DNA from: a virus
IMG/VR virus record: IMGVR_UViG_3300043411_000844
Coordinates: 1-63,975 of that record
Reading direction: 5' to 3' (one strand)
DNA length: 63,975 nt
The translations under genes and the position numbers were made by a program. The notes beneath the pieces are model-generated. The model was given only the letters and a program-made list of their open reading frames with translations. It was not told the DNA's origin and did not search any database. Each line of letters starts with the position of its first letter. The first letter of the stretch is position 1. Positions 49,061 through 55,773 of the stretch are shown in pieces.

Positions 49061-49303
49061 GTGGGTTTGCCGGATCGCCTGCTGACGATCGAGGCGCGTG
49101 AGATGCTGTTCATGGGCGATGACCGCTACGTTCTTGTCAATTGCCTGCGCGACTTGAGATTGGAGGCAGAAGGACTGCCTGAGGGAAGCGAGGAGCGCAT
49201 CAAATTGCAGCGGGCGGTCGAATCGCTCCGTACGGTGCTCGCGCTGCCGTCCAGAGGACGGTGCCCGCACTGCGGGCAGGTGATGCCGCGAAGTAAGTGT
49301 TGA
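49061..49303 (+). CDS. Hypothetical 80-residue protein with C-terminal CxxC
   Basis: GTG 49061. The product has a helical first part (REMLFMGDDRYVLVNCLRDLRLEAEG), then ends CPHCGQVMPRSKC, a half-zinc-ribbon. It is the last gene of the + strand run; the strand then changes. Confidence 0.55.
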   Translation: MGLPDRLLTIEAREMLFMGDDRYVLVNCLRDLRLEAEGLPEGSEERIKLQRAVESLRTVLALPSRGRCPHCGQVMPRSKC

Positions 49304-49352
49304 CCTACAATTGCTCAATGCAGGTCAACGCTATCATACGATCTGGAAAGGT

Positions 49353-49380
49353 ATGGTACCGAAGTCGACTTCGGTACCAT
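49353..49380. repeat. 28-bp perfect palindrome
   Basis: The sequence reads the same on both strands (GGTACCGAAGTCGACTTCGG at its centre). It can form a cruciform or an RNA hairpin with no loop spare; it lies 50 bases after the last + gene and could end that operon. Confidence 0.85.
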
Positions 49381-49468
49381 TGGACAAACGCGGAACGGCG
49401 GACTCACCAAAGAGTCACCGTCGTCACCGGAATTGGATGCGAGTTCTGCGGGCGTTCCAACCCAAATG

Positions 49469-49491
49469 AAAGGTAGGATTATCCTACCTTT
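49469..49491. terminator. Inverted repeat, possible bidirectional terminator
   Basis: AAAGGTAGGA and TCCTACCTTT are ten-base arms around TTA. A/T runs at both ends would let it work as terminator in either direction, between the convergent genes ending at 49303 and 49570. Confidence 0.65.
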
Positions 49492-49569
49492 GACAGTTTT
49501 GTCTAACGGTTTCAGCCACATACCGTCTCGGAAACCGTTCGCCTGCTGCGCTTAGTCCATAACACAAGG

Positions 49570-50709
49570 TTAAGATTGACGACTTTGTGGGCGGTTCGCT
49601 ATCGCCTTGAAATCACTCACTGTTTCTGGAATTTCCAAGTTTCGGTTAACAGTTTCCACTCCCCGAACAGTCCCCACGGCCGCGTGCAGATCGTCGACCC
49701 GGAGGAAAGCGTAAGTCGATTCGGTGATGACGGTTGACGAGTGTCCGAGCCAGGCGGAAACCGCGTGCATCGGCAACTTGTGCTGCTGCAACAGTCGGCA
49801 CCCGCACGTCCGCCTGAGATCATGCCAGCTCGCCGTCTCGATCCCGGCCAGCTCGATCAGCCGGCGCATCTGCATCTTCATGTGGTGGTAGCGCGCGCCG
49901 CTCTTGGTGTGCAGGACGTAGGGGCTGGCGTAGTGGCGGCGGAGACCGCGGAGCACCTTCTCGGCGCGCGGCAGGATCGGCACTCGCCGCTCGTGGCCGC
50001 TCTTGGCACGATCGGCCTTGATGGTGATCTCCTTGCGGATCAGATCGACATCCGACCACGGCAGCCCCATGAGCTCGCTCGAGCGCAGGCCCGTGTCGAT
50101 CGCCAGGATCAGCGCCGCGAGCAGCATGTCGCGCGCCGGGTATTGGGCCGGGTCCAGATTGCGCGCCGTCTCGAGCAGCCGCTTCTCCTCCTCGACCGAC
50201 AGATAGCGGGTCTTGGGATCCGACCGCGTCAGGCCCTTCTTCTTGCGGGACTGCAGGTAGGGGCGGACGGGATTGTTCTCGACCCACTCGGCCTCGATCG
50301 CTGAGCCGAAGACAGCACTCAAGACGTGGAGCTCGGCGATGATCGTGCTCGGCTTCATGCCTGCCTGCCGGCGCGCGTGCTCGTAGGCACTGAGGTCCGC
50401 GCGGGAAATGTCGGAGAGGAGCCGACCCTGGAAGTGCGGCGTCAGGGTCAGCAGGTGGCGGGCGTAGGCGCGGACTGAGTTCGGCCGGAGGAGAGGGAGG
50501 TGCTCGGCTCCCATCTTGCGGACGGCTTCGTCATAGGTGTGCTGGATCTCCTTCCACTTGTCGCCGCCGTTCTCGCCTAGCCAGGTGCGATACCGCCCTT
50601 CAGCCACTGCCTTATCTCGAGTGCCAAGGGACTGGACGACGTCCCGGCCGCCGCGGCGGTCGCGGACCTTGTAGAGCCCCGTGTTGGCGTCTTTGACGAG
50701 CGTCGGCAT
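49570..50709 (-). CDS. int: Tyrosine integrase
   Basis: A 379-residue site-specific recombinase that inserts the phage into the chromosome and helps excise it. The N-terminal ~60 residues are an arm-binding-like domain, then a SAM-like core-binding part (PNSVRAYARHLLTLTPHF). The catalytic part has Arg near 208 (DTGLRSSELMGL), HDLRR near 294 (WHDLRRTCG), GHSS near 318 and Tyr near 332 (TESTYAFL). All key residues are present. CCGAGGAGAGACGCC precedes the start. It overlaps the excisionase-like gene by 133 bases. Confidence 0.95.
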   Translation of the reverse strand: MPTLVKDANTGLYKVRDRRGGRDVVQSLGTRDKAVAEGRYRTWLGENGGDKWKEIQHTYDEAVRKMGAEHLPLLRPNSVRAYARHLLTLTPHFQGRLLSDISRADLSAYEHARRQAGMKPSTIIAELHVLSAVFGSAIEAEWVENNPVRPYLQSRKKKGLTRSDPKTRYLSVEEEKRLLETARNLDPAQYPARDMLLAALILAIDTGLRSSELMGLPWSDVDLIRKEITIKADRAKSGHERRVPILPRAEKVLRGLRRHYASPYVLHTKSGARYHHMKMQMRRLIELAGIETASWHDLRRTCGCRLLQQHKLPMHAVSAWLGHSSTVITESTYAFLRVDDLHAAVGTVRGVETVNRNLEIPETVSDFKAIANRPQSRQS

Positions 50710-50894
50710 GGCGTCTCTCCTCGGAGCCAGGCCAGGAACGGCGCTGTCTCAATCACCCATCTGGAACCGGGGCCGTCCGGCTGCCGGGCGAAGGGGCAGC
50801 CGGGGCGCTTGGCGATCGCGAGCAGCTTGGACTGAGAGAGCGAGCTCAGTCGAGCGGCCTCGGAAATCTTCATGAACTGCGGCAAGTCTGTCAT
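50577..50894 (-). CDS. Excisionase / AlpA-like HTH protein
   Basis: A 105-residue ORF; the first ~65 residues (FMKISEAARLSSLSQSKLLAIAK, then RWVIETAPFLAWLRG) form the winged HTH of the excisionase/AlpA type. After CRRSSK the sequence is a Thr/Ala-rich shadow of the integrase start. Excisionases bend DNA at att sites and steer the integrase. Adjacent place before int supports the call. Confidence 0.65.
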   Translation of the reverse strand: MTDLPQFMKISEAARLSSLSQSKLLAIAKRPGCPFARQPDGPGSRWVIETAPFLAWLRGETPCRRSSKTPTRGSTRSATAAAAGTSSSPLALEIRQWLKGGIAPG

Positions 50895-51073
50895 CGTCGC
50901 CCCTTTGCCGGCTGCGGTCGCGTGCTGGCCTTCTTTAGTGCCTGCGCCGCCCGCCAGCCTTTGAGCCACTCCGGCCCGAGCTCAGCGCCGGCCGACTTCG
51001 GCCGATGCTCCCGTCCCGCCTTGAACCCCTTCAGCAATGCCCACTCGTCTTTCACCCGCAGCTTCAGACGCAT
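50891..51073 (-). CDS. Small basic protein (60 residues)
   Basis: MRLKLRVKDEWALLKGFKAG, then GPEWLKGWRAAQALKKAS, ends in PAKGRR. Very Lys/Arg-rich. It overlaps the excisionase-like gene by four bases. No family. Confidence 0.5.
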   Translation of the reverse strand: MRLKLRVKDEWALLKGFKAGREHRPKSAGAELGPEWLKGWRAAQALKKASTRPQPAKGRR

Positions 51074-51076
51074 GAC

Positions 51077-51316
51077 TTACTCCCTCCGCAACGCAACCAC
51101 CTCACTGTCTGGAAAATGCTTCCGAGCGTCCCGCATGATCTGGGTCTGCTCGGCCGTCCTGATGTCCCTGACGAGTTGCCGGATCGGTTCGGCCCATTTG
51201 AGGAGGAACTCGAGGTTGGCCCGAGCTCCTGCCGCGATCGCCGCATCCTCGGCCGACAGGAGGCGCTCGGCGAGGAGCCGACTGTGCAAGTCGATCTGTT
51301 GCTCGAGCGGGCTCAT
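51077..51316 (-). CDS. Hypothetical 79-residue helical protein
   Basis: All-helical look (LEQQIDLHSRLLAERLLSAEDA, LEFLLKWAEPIRQLVRDIRTAEQ). GTG/ATG region overlaps the previous (upstream) gene by four bases. No motif known. Confidence 0.55.
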   Translation of the reverse strand: MSPLEQQIDLHSRLLAERLLSAEDAAIAAGARANLEFLLKWAEPIRQLVRDIRTAEQTQIMRDARKHFPDSEVVALRRE

Positions 51317-51504
51317 TGTCTGAGGACGGCCGCCAGTTGGCTGATCGTTGCCGCAAGCGACGCCTCGTCCCAGGCCGCATTCCGCTTGGCTTGCACCCCG
51401 CGCTCATTCTTCAGGAGCACGCGGACGTGCTCCGGGCCCGGCTCGAGCAGAACCGTTATGCCGGTGAGCGCGAGATCGCTGATGGCGGCCTGGAGAAGCA
51501 TCAT
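51313..51504 (-). CDS. Hypothetical 63-residue protein directly downstream of the IS end
   Basis: ATGATG at 51504/51501 lies inside the 8-bp target duplication of the IS element, so the coding sequence is intact. Helical and hydrophobic in part (LLQAAISDLALTGITVLLEP). The IS end leaves TATATAAT seven bases before the ATG, a -10-like box that may drive it as a leaderless message. Before the insertion the gene was coupled to 53774-53983 through TGATG. Confidence 0.55.
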   Translation of the reverse strand: MMLLQAAISDLALTGITVLLEPGPEHVRVLLKNERGVQAKRNAAWDEASLAATISQLAAVLRQ

Positions 51505-51506
51505 TG
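51499..51506. repeat. Target-site duplication, left copy (CATCATTG)
   Basis: CATCATTG here and at 53772-53779 flank the IS1595-type element. Eight bases is the duplication length known for the IS1595 family. Reading it on the minus strand gives CAATGATG, the former stop/start overlap of two phage genes. Confidence 0.85.
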
Positions 51507-51528
51507 GGGAATTATATAGTTCACTCCC
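51507..51528 (+). repeat. IS1595 left terminal inverted repeat
   Basis: GGGAATTATATAGTTCACTCCC. The right end read inward is GGGAATTATATATTTTAGTCCC. Read outward from the left end, it gives a TATATAAT box directly before the phage gene at 51504. Confidence 0.85.
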
Positions 51529-51667
51529 GCGCATCCTTTTTCTTCTCGCGTATGAGCTTGGCCTTGCGAAGCTTTCTCGCTTTCGCGGGCCCCGATTTCG
51601 GCTTGGGCCGGAACGCCAAAACCTTGTCCGCAGCGGCGTCCAGCGCCTTCTTGTGATCGGGTTTCAT
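51521..51667 (-). CDS. Small basic IS1595 passenger protein (48 residues)
   Basis: ATG 51667 with AGGAG upstream. The product is Lys/Arg-rich (FRPKPKSGPAKARKLRKAKL), a type I recall next to IS1595 transposases. Ends inside the left inverted repeat. Likely nucleic-acid binding; function unproven. Confidence 0.55.
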   Translation of the reverse strand: MKPDHKKALDAAADKVLAFRPKPKSGPAKARKLRKAKLIREKKKDARE

Positions 51668-51675
51668 GGGTGCTC

Positions 51676-52593
51676 CTAATGCGTGAGAGCTTTGTAAGTC
51701 AGGCGCTTGCCTGCAACGCCGTCAATGAAGCTATCAAGCCTCTGTAGCGTGTGGCGCTTTACGTCGCCTTCGTTCAGGCGGAAGGAAAATTCGTCGACGT
51801 AGCGGCCTAGATGCTTCTTGCTGGTATGGTGATAGACGCCAATGATCCCGCGCTTCATGACCGCAAAGACGCTCTCGACGCCGTTCGTGGTCACGTTGTC
51901 GCGGACGTATTCGCCGTCGCTGTGGTTGACGGTTTCGTGGTCGAAAAACAGGCCGTTAAGGCCGCGATAGACAGCCGCTTCGTCAGTGTGGAGCGTCGAG
52001 CCGACTTCCACATTCTGATAAATTTTAGTGTGGAGCGTCGCCATATCCGCGTCTTCGATCGGCATAGCCTTCATGCGTCCGCCGCGCTCACGCATTGCGA
52101 CAACAGCAGTTTTTCCTACTACGCCGCGTCCCGCTTTGAGCTTTTTATGCTCATGCTTGTTAGCTTCTTTTCCGCCAACATAGGTTTCGTCAATTTCGAC
52201 AATGCCTTGGAGCTTTTCGATATCGCTCCCACAAGCCTCTCTGAGGCGGTGCAGCACAAACCATGCGGACTTTTGCGTGGTCCCGATTTCCTTCGCGAGT
52301 TGCATTGACGAAATGCCCTTGCGCGCCGTGACGAGCAAATACATCGCGTAGACCCACTTGTGCAGCGGAACATGGCTGCGCTCGAAAATCGTTCCGGTGC
52401 GGACAGTGAAGTCTTCCTTGCACTGGTTGCAGCGGTAGAAGCCGCCCTTACGGGTAGTGATCCGCTCGCCAAGGCCGCAGACAGGACATCTCGGACCATT
52501 CGGCCAAAGCCGCCCCTCCAAATATGCGCGGGCGGCCTCTTGGTCGGGAAACATAGCAAAAAGCTCAAACGTCGAAATGGTGGATTTACTCAT
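51676..52593 (-). CDS. IS1595-family transposase (ISXO2-like DDE)
   Basis: A 305-residue transposase. N-terminal zinc ribbon (CPVCGLGE ... RCNQCKEDF) for DNA binding; HTH-like helix (SSMQLAKEIGTTQKSAWFVL); catalytic DDE/N core: EIDETYVGGKEAN, STLHTDEAAVYRG, and TTNGVESVFAVMKRGIIGVYHH. RYVDEFSFRLNEGD is the usual C-terminal block. All catalytic residues are present, so it may be active. Start ATG 52593 with GGTGGAGA upstream; a longer frame to 52803 exists. Confidence 0.95.
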   Translation of the reverse strand: MSKSTISTFELFAMFPDQEAARAYLEGRLWPNGPRCPVCGLGERITTRKGGFYRCNQCKEDFTVRTGTIFERSHVPLHKWVYAMYLLVTARKGISSMQLAKEIGTTQKSAWFVLHRLREACGSDIEKLQGIVEIDETYVGGKEANKHEHKKLKAGRGVVGKTAVVAMRERGGRMKAMPIEDADMATLHTKIYQNVEVGSTLHTDEAAVYRGLNGLFFDHETVNHSDGEYVRDNVTTNGVESVFAVMKRGIIGVYHHTSKKHLGRYVDEFSFRLNEGDVKRHTLQRLDSFIDGVAGKRLTYKALTH

Positions 52594-52609
52594 GATTCTA
52601 TGTCTCCAC

Positions 52610-52828
52610 CTAAAGAGAAATCGCGGGATTACATGTGGCGCAAAACCAAACGCCACCGAGAAAAACCGGCTTATCGCCAACGGGATAGCCGCAATCGGCG
52701 CATTGCCTGTTGTCCCATTGGTCCAGCGCCGCCGAATATGCGTCAGCTCCAGGTCTGCCATCGCAATCCTGTGGGCATACGGGCCAATTGCAGAGATGGC
52801 CACCTCGATGGCACGGGATAGTGCTCAT
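52610..52828 (-). CDS. IS cargo: Cys-rich zinc-finger protein
   Basis: A 72-residue protein with many Cys (NWPVCPQDCDGRPG, QCADCGYPVGDKP, FCATCNPAISL) that could hold one or two zinc ions. It lies next to the transposase in the same direction. No family recognised. Confidence 0.55.
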   Translation of the reverse strand: MSTIPCHRGGHLCNWPVCPQDCDGRPGADAYSAALDQWDNRQCADCGYPVGDKPVFLGGVWFCATCNPAISL

Positions 52829-52841
52829 GGCTTATTTCCCT

Positions 52842-53078
52842 TCAGAACTTAGATGATTGATCTAGGGCGTAGGCGGCGTGAACAACCCGCAGCGCCGCTT
52901 GCATCATTTGTCGGAGTTCGTAAGCCTCCTTGCGCATCAATGCGCTTTCCCGACACGCCCAAGTCAGAGCGGCGGGTCTGCCTGGATTGGCGTTCCACCC
53001 TGCTTCCGCCATACGTTCAACTAGTTCCAAATCATGAGACTGACGCAAAATACTCATAGCCTTTGGGTCCTTACTCAT
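52842..53078 (-). CDS. IS cargo: hypothetical 78-residue protein
   Basis: Helical protein (SHDLELVERMAEAGWNANPG, YELRQMMQAALRVVHAAYAL). It overlaps the gene upstream by four bases. No recognised family. Confidence 0.55.
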   Translation of the reverse strand: MSKDPKAMSILRQSHDLELVERMAEAGWNANPGRPAALTWACRESALMRKEAYELRQMMQAALRVVHAAYALDQSSKF

Positions 53079-53332
53079 CGTTTTCGCCTTTCAAGATGGG
53101 AGGCCACCCAGCGTTCGGCTTGAGCCCTCAGCGCCAACCTCAGGCGCGCGTCATCGTTTTCGTGGTAGTAGTAGGTCACATAGCGATCAGGCACTCGCGC
53201 GATAATAACGCGCCATGCTCCCGTCATTGCTTCGTCGCTAACCCCTATCGGAGCCCGCGCTACAGCCGCTTGTTCCGCCGTTGGAGTTGCCGCAACTGTC
53301 AGAAATTTGCCGTCATTTACCAATGTGCTCAT
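53075..53332 (-). CDS. IS cargo: hypothetical 85-residue protein
   Basis: Sequence with AWRVIIARVPDRYVTYYYHEND, mostly strands, then a helix (LRLALRAQAERWVASHLER). It overlaps its neighbours by four bases on both sides, so it is translationally coupled. Unknown. Confidence 0.55.
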   Translation of the reverse strand: MSTLVNDGKFLTVAATPTAEQAAVARAPIGVSDEAMTGAWRVIIARVPDRYVTYYYHENDDARLRLALRAQAERWVASHLERRKR

Positions 53333-53523
53333 GGCGCATTCCTCCTGCTAAATTCTTCCAAAAGGCGGACTGCCGCGAGCAAATTATCGACAGTCGTTGC
53401 CACATTGTAATCTAGCGGGCCTAGATGCAGGGTATTAAGGCCGCCTAAGGCTCTATCTATCTGAGCGCGACATTCTATTAGAGCGGGATCATCATAGAAT
53501 GTGTTATCCGCATCTATCTTCAT
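53329..53523 (-). CDS. IS cargo: hypothetical 64-residue protein
   Basis: Starts at ATG 53523, which overlaps the stop of the gene before it (ATGA). An in-frame ATG at 53535 lacks a better site. The product is helical (LIECRAQIDRALGGLNTL, DNLLAAVRLLEEFSRRN). Unknown. Confidence 0.5.
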   Translation of the reverse strand: MKIDADNTFYDDPALIECRAQIDRALGGLNTLHLGPLDYNVATTVDNLLAAVRLLEEFSRRNAP

Positions 53524-53693
53524 GCCTTCACCCATACCGGCTTGCGGTTGCCACCCGTGAAGAAACGCTCGCCAAGCCGGATTAGACCGGCATTGCGGAG
53601 TTCGCAGGCTTCATTCCAGTAGCACTCGGCAGTGAACCAGCCGCGAGAAGCGATGGCGGAGAGAATTTTCTCTTTCTTTTTCTCGACAGTCAT
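53520..53693 (-). CDS. IS cargo: small winged-helix-like protein (57 residues)
   Basis: ATG 53693 follows GGGAGATACGCAA. The product (EKILSAIASRGWFTAECYWNEACELRN, then GLIRLGERFF) resembles a minimal winged helix with two helices and a hairpin. First gene after the IS promoter; possibly a regulator of the element. Confidence 0.5.
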   Translation of the reverse strand: MTVEKKKEKILSAIASRGWFTAECYWNEACELRNAGLIRLGERFFTGGNRKPVWVKA

Positions 53694-53720
53694 TTGCGTA
53701 TCTCCCTTGTTGATGGAAAC

Positions 53721-53749
53721 AAGGTATCTGACTCCCCCGCGATTGTCAA
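53721..53749 (-). promoter_or_regulatory. IS1595 internal promoter
   Basis: On the minus strand TTGACA (53749-53744) and TACCTT (53726-53721) are 17 bases apart, close to consensus. It starts just inside the right inverted repeat and would drive the five cargo genes and the transposase. Confidence 0.75.
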
Positions 53750-53771
53750 GGGACTAAAATATATAATTCCC
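53750..53771 (-). repeat. IS1595 right terminal inverted repeat
   Basis: Read inward it gives GGGAATTATATATTTTAGTCCC; 19 of 22 bases agree with the left end. The 8-bp duplication CATCATTG follows at 53772-53779. Confidence 0.85.
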
Positions 53772-53779
53772 CATCATTG
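53772..53779. repeat. Target-site duplication, right copy (CATCATTG)
   Basis: Second copy of the 8-bp duplication. It holds the stop codon of the gene ending at 53774, which is therefore undamaged. Confidence 0.85.
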
Positions 53780-53983
53780 CGGCGTGTCCGTGATCTCCAT
53801 CCCCGTGTAGTCGAGCTCGTTCACATCGGCGGCATCGTCCGTCGAGTAGATCACGCCCTGACCGTTGGGATAGCGAAACACGAGCGACACGTCGGCGGCA
53901 CCGGACTCCTCTTTGAGCTCATTGAGGGTCTCGATCCACTTGGCGATCTCGAAGGCACCGGGTCTCGTTTTGATGTCGGTCAT
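53774..53983 (-). CDS. Hypothetical 69-residue protein at the IS insertion edge
   Basis: A small acidic protein ([36 protein letters not shown]). Its stop TGA lies in the IS target duplication. Before insertion, this stop overlapped the start of the gene now ending at 51313 (TGATG). It overlaps the upstream HNH gene by four bases. Confidence 0.6.
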   Translation of the reverse strand: MTDIKTRPGAFEIAKWIETLNELKEESGAADVSLVFRYPNGQGVIYSTDDAADVNELDYTGMEITDTPQ

Positions 53984-54726
53984 CTCGGCACTACCTCTGT
54001 ATTCATCTTGCGAAATCGTTTTGTCACTGGGTCTCTGAGTGCGTTAGGTCGTGGCGGTTTCTTCTTTCCGATATTGTGACGCCCCCACAAACGGTCAGCG
54101 ATAAGCGCCTCTCCTCGGTGCCCTTTCCGGTAACGATAGAGAACCGTTGAGACATTGAGACCGTAGGTGCGCGCTATATCTGCAAGGGCGACCCCGTCCT
54201 CTGTCCGAAGCAATCTCCCTGGCTTCTTAGTGGGCGGTCTATTCAGCGCTTGCTCGGATGCCGTAGCCCAGCGGCAATTGTTTGGTTCATAGTTCCCGTC
54301 GTTGTCGATACGGTCTATGCTGTGTTTCTTGGATGGTCGCGGACCCATGTCCTCAAGAAACCGTGCAAACGATTCACGCCATCCCGAACAAATGGTGATG
54401 CCGCGACCGCCGTATCGATGCCAATGCCGGTTGTTCGGGTTGAAGCAGCGATCCTTCATGCTGCTCCAAGCAGCATACAACTCGTGTGGAGCGTTTTTCC
54501 GCGCGAACCCATGCGTACGGGCGGGTCGGTCCACAACGAGGCAGCCGCAAGATTTCGTATCCTCTGAGAGTAGCTCCCTCGCCGAAACGATCACAGCGGT
54601 TCCGCACTCGCATAAACAATGCCAGCGTCTGACACTTCGGCCTGACGCGCGCCTGCGGTATGGTGCCAAACGAACCACCGTCAAGCGTCCAAATATGTGG
54701 CCTGTCAGATCCCTCCCGGCGGCCAT
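53980..54726 (-). CDS. HNH endonuclease with zinc-ribbon and HTH
   Basis: A 248-residue protein. [18 protein letters not shown], then a CxCG..SCGC ribbon (HCLCECGTA ... KSCGCLV), then the nuclease core ([46 protein letters not shown]) with all conserved Asp/Asn. A C-terminal HTH ([21 protein letters not shown]) reads DNA. Typical phage homing-type HNH protein. Confidence 0.9.
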   Translation of the reverse strand: MAAGRDLTGHIFGRLTVVRLAPYRRRASGRSVRRWHCLCECGTAVIVSARELLSEDTKSCGCLVVDRPARTHGFARKNAPHELYAAWSSMKDRCFNPNNRHWHRYGGRGITICSGWRESFARFLEDMGPRPSKKHSIDRIDNDGNYEPNNCRWATASEQALNRPPTKKPGRLLRTEDGVALADIARTYGLNVSTVLYRYRKGHRGEALIADRLWGRHNIGKKKPPRPNALRDPVTKRFRKMNTEVVPR

Positions 54727-55080
54727 TTAATCATCCCTCCTGGCACGCACGATGTCGCCATTGAACTTTTTCCAACCGCGAAACTTGCGTGAAGATTTCT
54801 TGATGCCGTAGTGCTTCGCCGCCACCCGCTTGCCCTTGGCAACCTCGCTCGCATCCTTCCTCGACTTGGCCGCATGGCACGCCTCATGCGCGGGCCATAG
54901 GTTCTCGGTCGACTCCTCCCCGCCTTCCGCGTGACGCTTGATATGATCGGCTTCCCATGGGTCTCGGCCTGGGCTGATGCGCTGCTTGCAGAGATGGCAG
55001 AGCATGTAGATGCCCATGGCATCCTGCTTCTTGTGCGTATCAAAGCAGATGCGACGGGCCTTGGTCGAGTTGCGATTCAT
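54727..55080 (-). CDS. HNH endonuclease (117 residues)
   Basis: YMLCHLCKQRISPGRDPWEADHIKRHAEGG, then STENLWPAHEACHAAKSRKD, is the HNH core with two Cys and the catalytic His. The C-terminus is basic (RKFRGWKKFNGDIVRARRDD). The ATG at 55080 overlaps the small gene upstream by four bases. Many phages hold such a nuclease; one may help packaging. Confidence 0.85.
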   Translation of the reverse strand: MNRNSTKARRICFDTHKKQDAMGIYMLCHLCKQRISPGRDPWEADHIKRHAEGGEESTENLWPAHEACHAAKSRKDASEVAKGKRVAAKHYGIKKSSRKFRGWKKFNGDIVRARRDD

Positions 55081-55223
55081 TCGTCGCGCTCCAGGAGCGG
55101 AGGATCGCCGGGCCCGGCATCGTCGAAGCGGCGGCCAAGCAGGAAGCCGAGGCCCATGCCGACAATGAAGCCGCCGATGACAACGCTCGCAAGGGCAGCC
55201 AGTGCAAACGAGAGATAGCTCAT
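55077..55223 (-). CDS. Small membrane protein (48 residues)
   Basis: One membrane segment (FALAALASVVIGGFIVGMGLG) and a charged C-terminus (GRRFDDAGPGDPPLLERDE). GAGG is seven bases before the ATG at 55223; a frame from 55268 adds residues without support. It overlaps both neighbours. Confidence 0.5.
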   Translation of the reverse strand: MSYLSFALAALASVVIGGFIVGMGLGFLLGRRFDDAGPGDPPLLERDE

Positions 55224-55591
55224 CACAACCTCGCTGCGGCTCTGATCGACGACTGCTGTGTGCGCCACATATCGATGCGCGTCTGAGCGGCATCGCGTGC
55301 GGCGAGAAGCTTTTGGTGCTCGCCGGCGGCAATGGCCGCCTTAGTGGCGTACTCCTTGAACTTCTCGGATGCTCTGGCGATGGCCTCGCGAGTGTTGGCT
55401 GGCCCGTCAGCTTTGAGATACTCGATGGCGGTGTAGTGCTTTAGGAGATGCTCAGCCTCGACGCGATCGCGCAGGGCTGTTCCGACCTTCGCCGCAGTCG
55501 AGATGAGGTAATGCAGAGCCGCGTCCGCTTCATCGTCGGATATGAACGATGGCCCCTTGGCGGCGCGCGGCTCTGCTCCCTCGGGTTTCAC
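55223..55591 (-). CDS. Hypothetical 122-residue helical protein
   Basis: GTG 55591. A helical protein with FISDDEADAALHYLISTAAKV and AREAIARASEKFKEYATKAAI-like repeats ending in charged residues. It overlaps the next gene upstream by four bases. It lies in the recombination operon but has no recognised domain. Confidence 0.6.
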   Translation of the reverse strand: MKPEGAEPRAAKGPSFISDDEADAALHYLISTAAKVGTALRDRVEAEHLLKHYTAIEYLKADGPANTREAIARASEKFKEYATKAAIAAGEHQKLLAARDAAQTRIDMWRTQQSSIRAAARL

Positions 55592-55773
55592 TCGGCAGCC
55601 TCCAGGATGCGCTCGCGTTTGGCGAGCTTCTGCGACTGCACGTAGATGAGACCGATCAGGGCATCGCGCGGCATGCTCTCGAGGGAGACGCCTTCATAGC
55701 GGTACGTGGCGCGCCATGCCGGCGGCGCGGCGCGGAGAAGCCAGGCAAGGATTTCTTGGGCGCGGTCGCTCAT
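55588..55773 (-). CDS. Hypothetical 61-residue protein
   Basis: Helical, with DRAQEILAWLLRAAPPAWRAT and LIGLIYVQSQKLAKRERILE. Overlaps the recombinase gene by four bases, so made with it. Possibly a partner of the recombination system. Confidence 0.55.
   Translation of the reverse strand: MSDRAQEILAWLLRAAPPAWRATYRYEGVSLESMPRDALIGLIYVQSQKLAKRERILEAAE

Larger units (their letters stand above)
49304..49569. other. Intergenic region next to integrase, candidate attP
   Basis: 266 bases without a gene, between the last small + gene and the integrase stop. It holds a 28-bp perfect palindrome (49353-49380), a 10-bp-arm inverted repeat (49469-49491) and AACGGTTTC/GAAACCGTT arms (49505-49513, 49531-49539). 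Tyrosine integrases usually act on an attP beside their gene; arm and core sites would be here. The core itself cannot be told from sequence alone. Confidence 0.5.
51507..53771 (-). mobile_element. IS1595-family element with cargo genes
   Basis: A 2265-bp element with terminal inverted repeats (51507-51528 and 53750-53771; 19 of 22 bases match, starting GGGAATTATATA) and an 8-bp duplication. It contains a complete ISXO2-type transposase (51676-52593), a basic 48-residue ORF, and five small genes of unknown function upstream of it, all on the minus strand from one promoter (53721-53749). It is visibly more A/T-rich than the phage. Known IS1595 elements often carry passenger genes; five to six is many. 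Confidence 0.9.
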
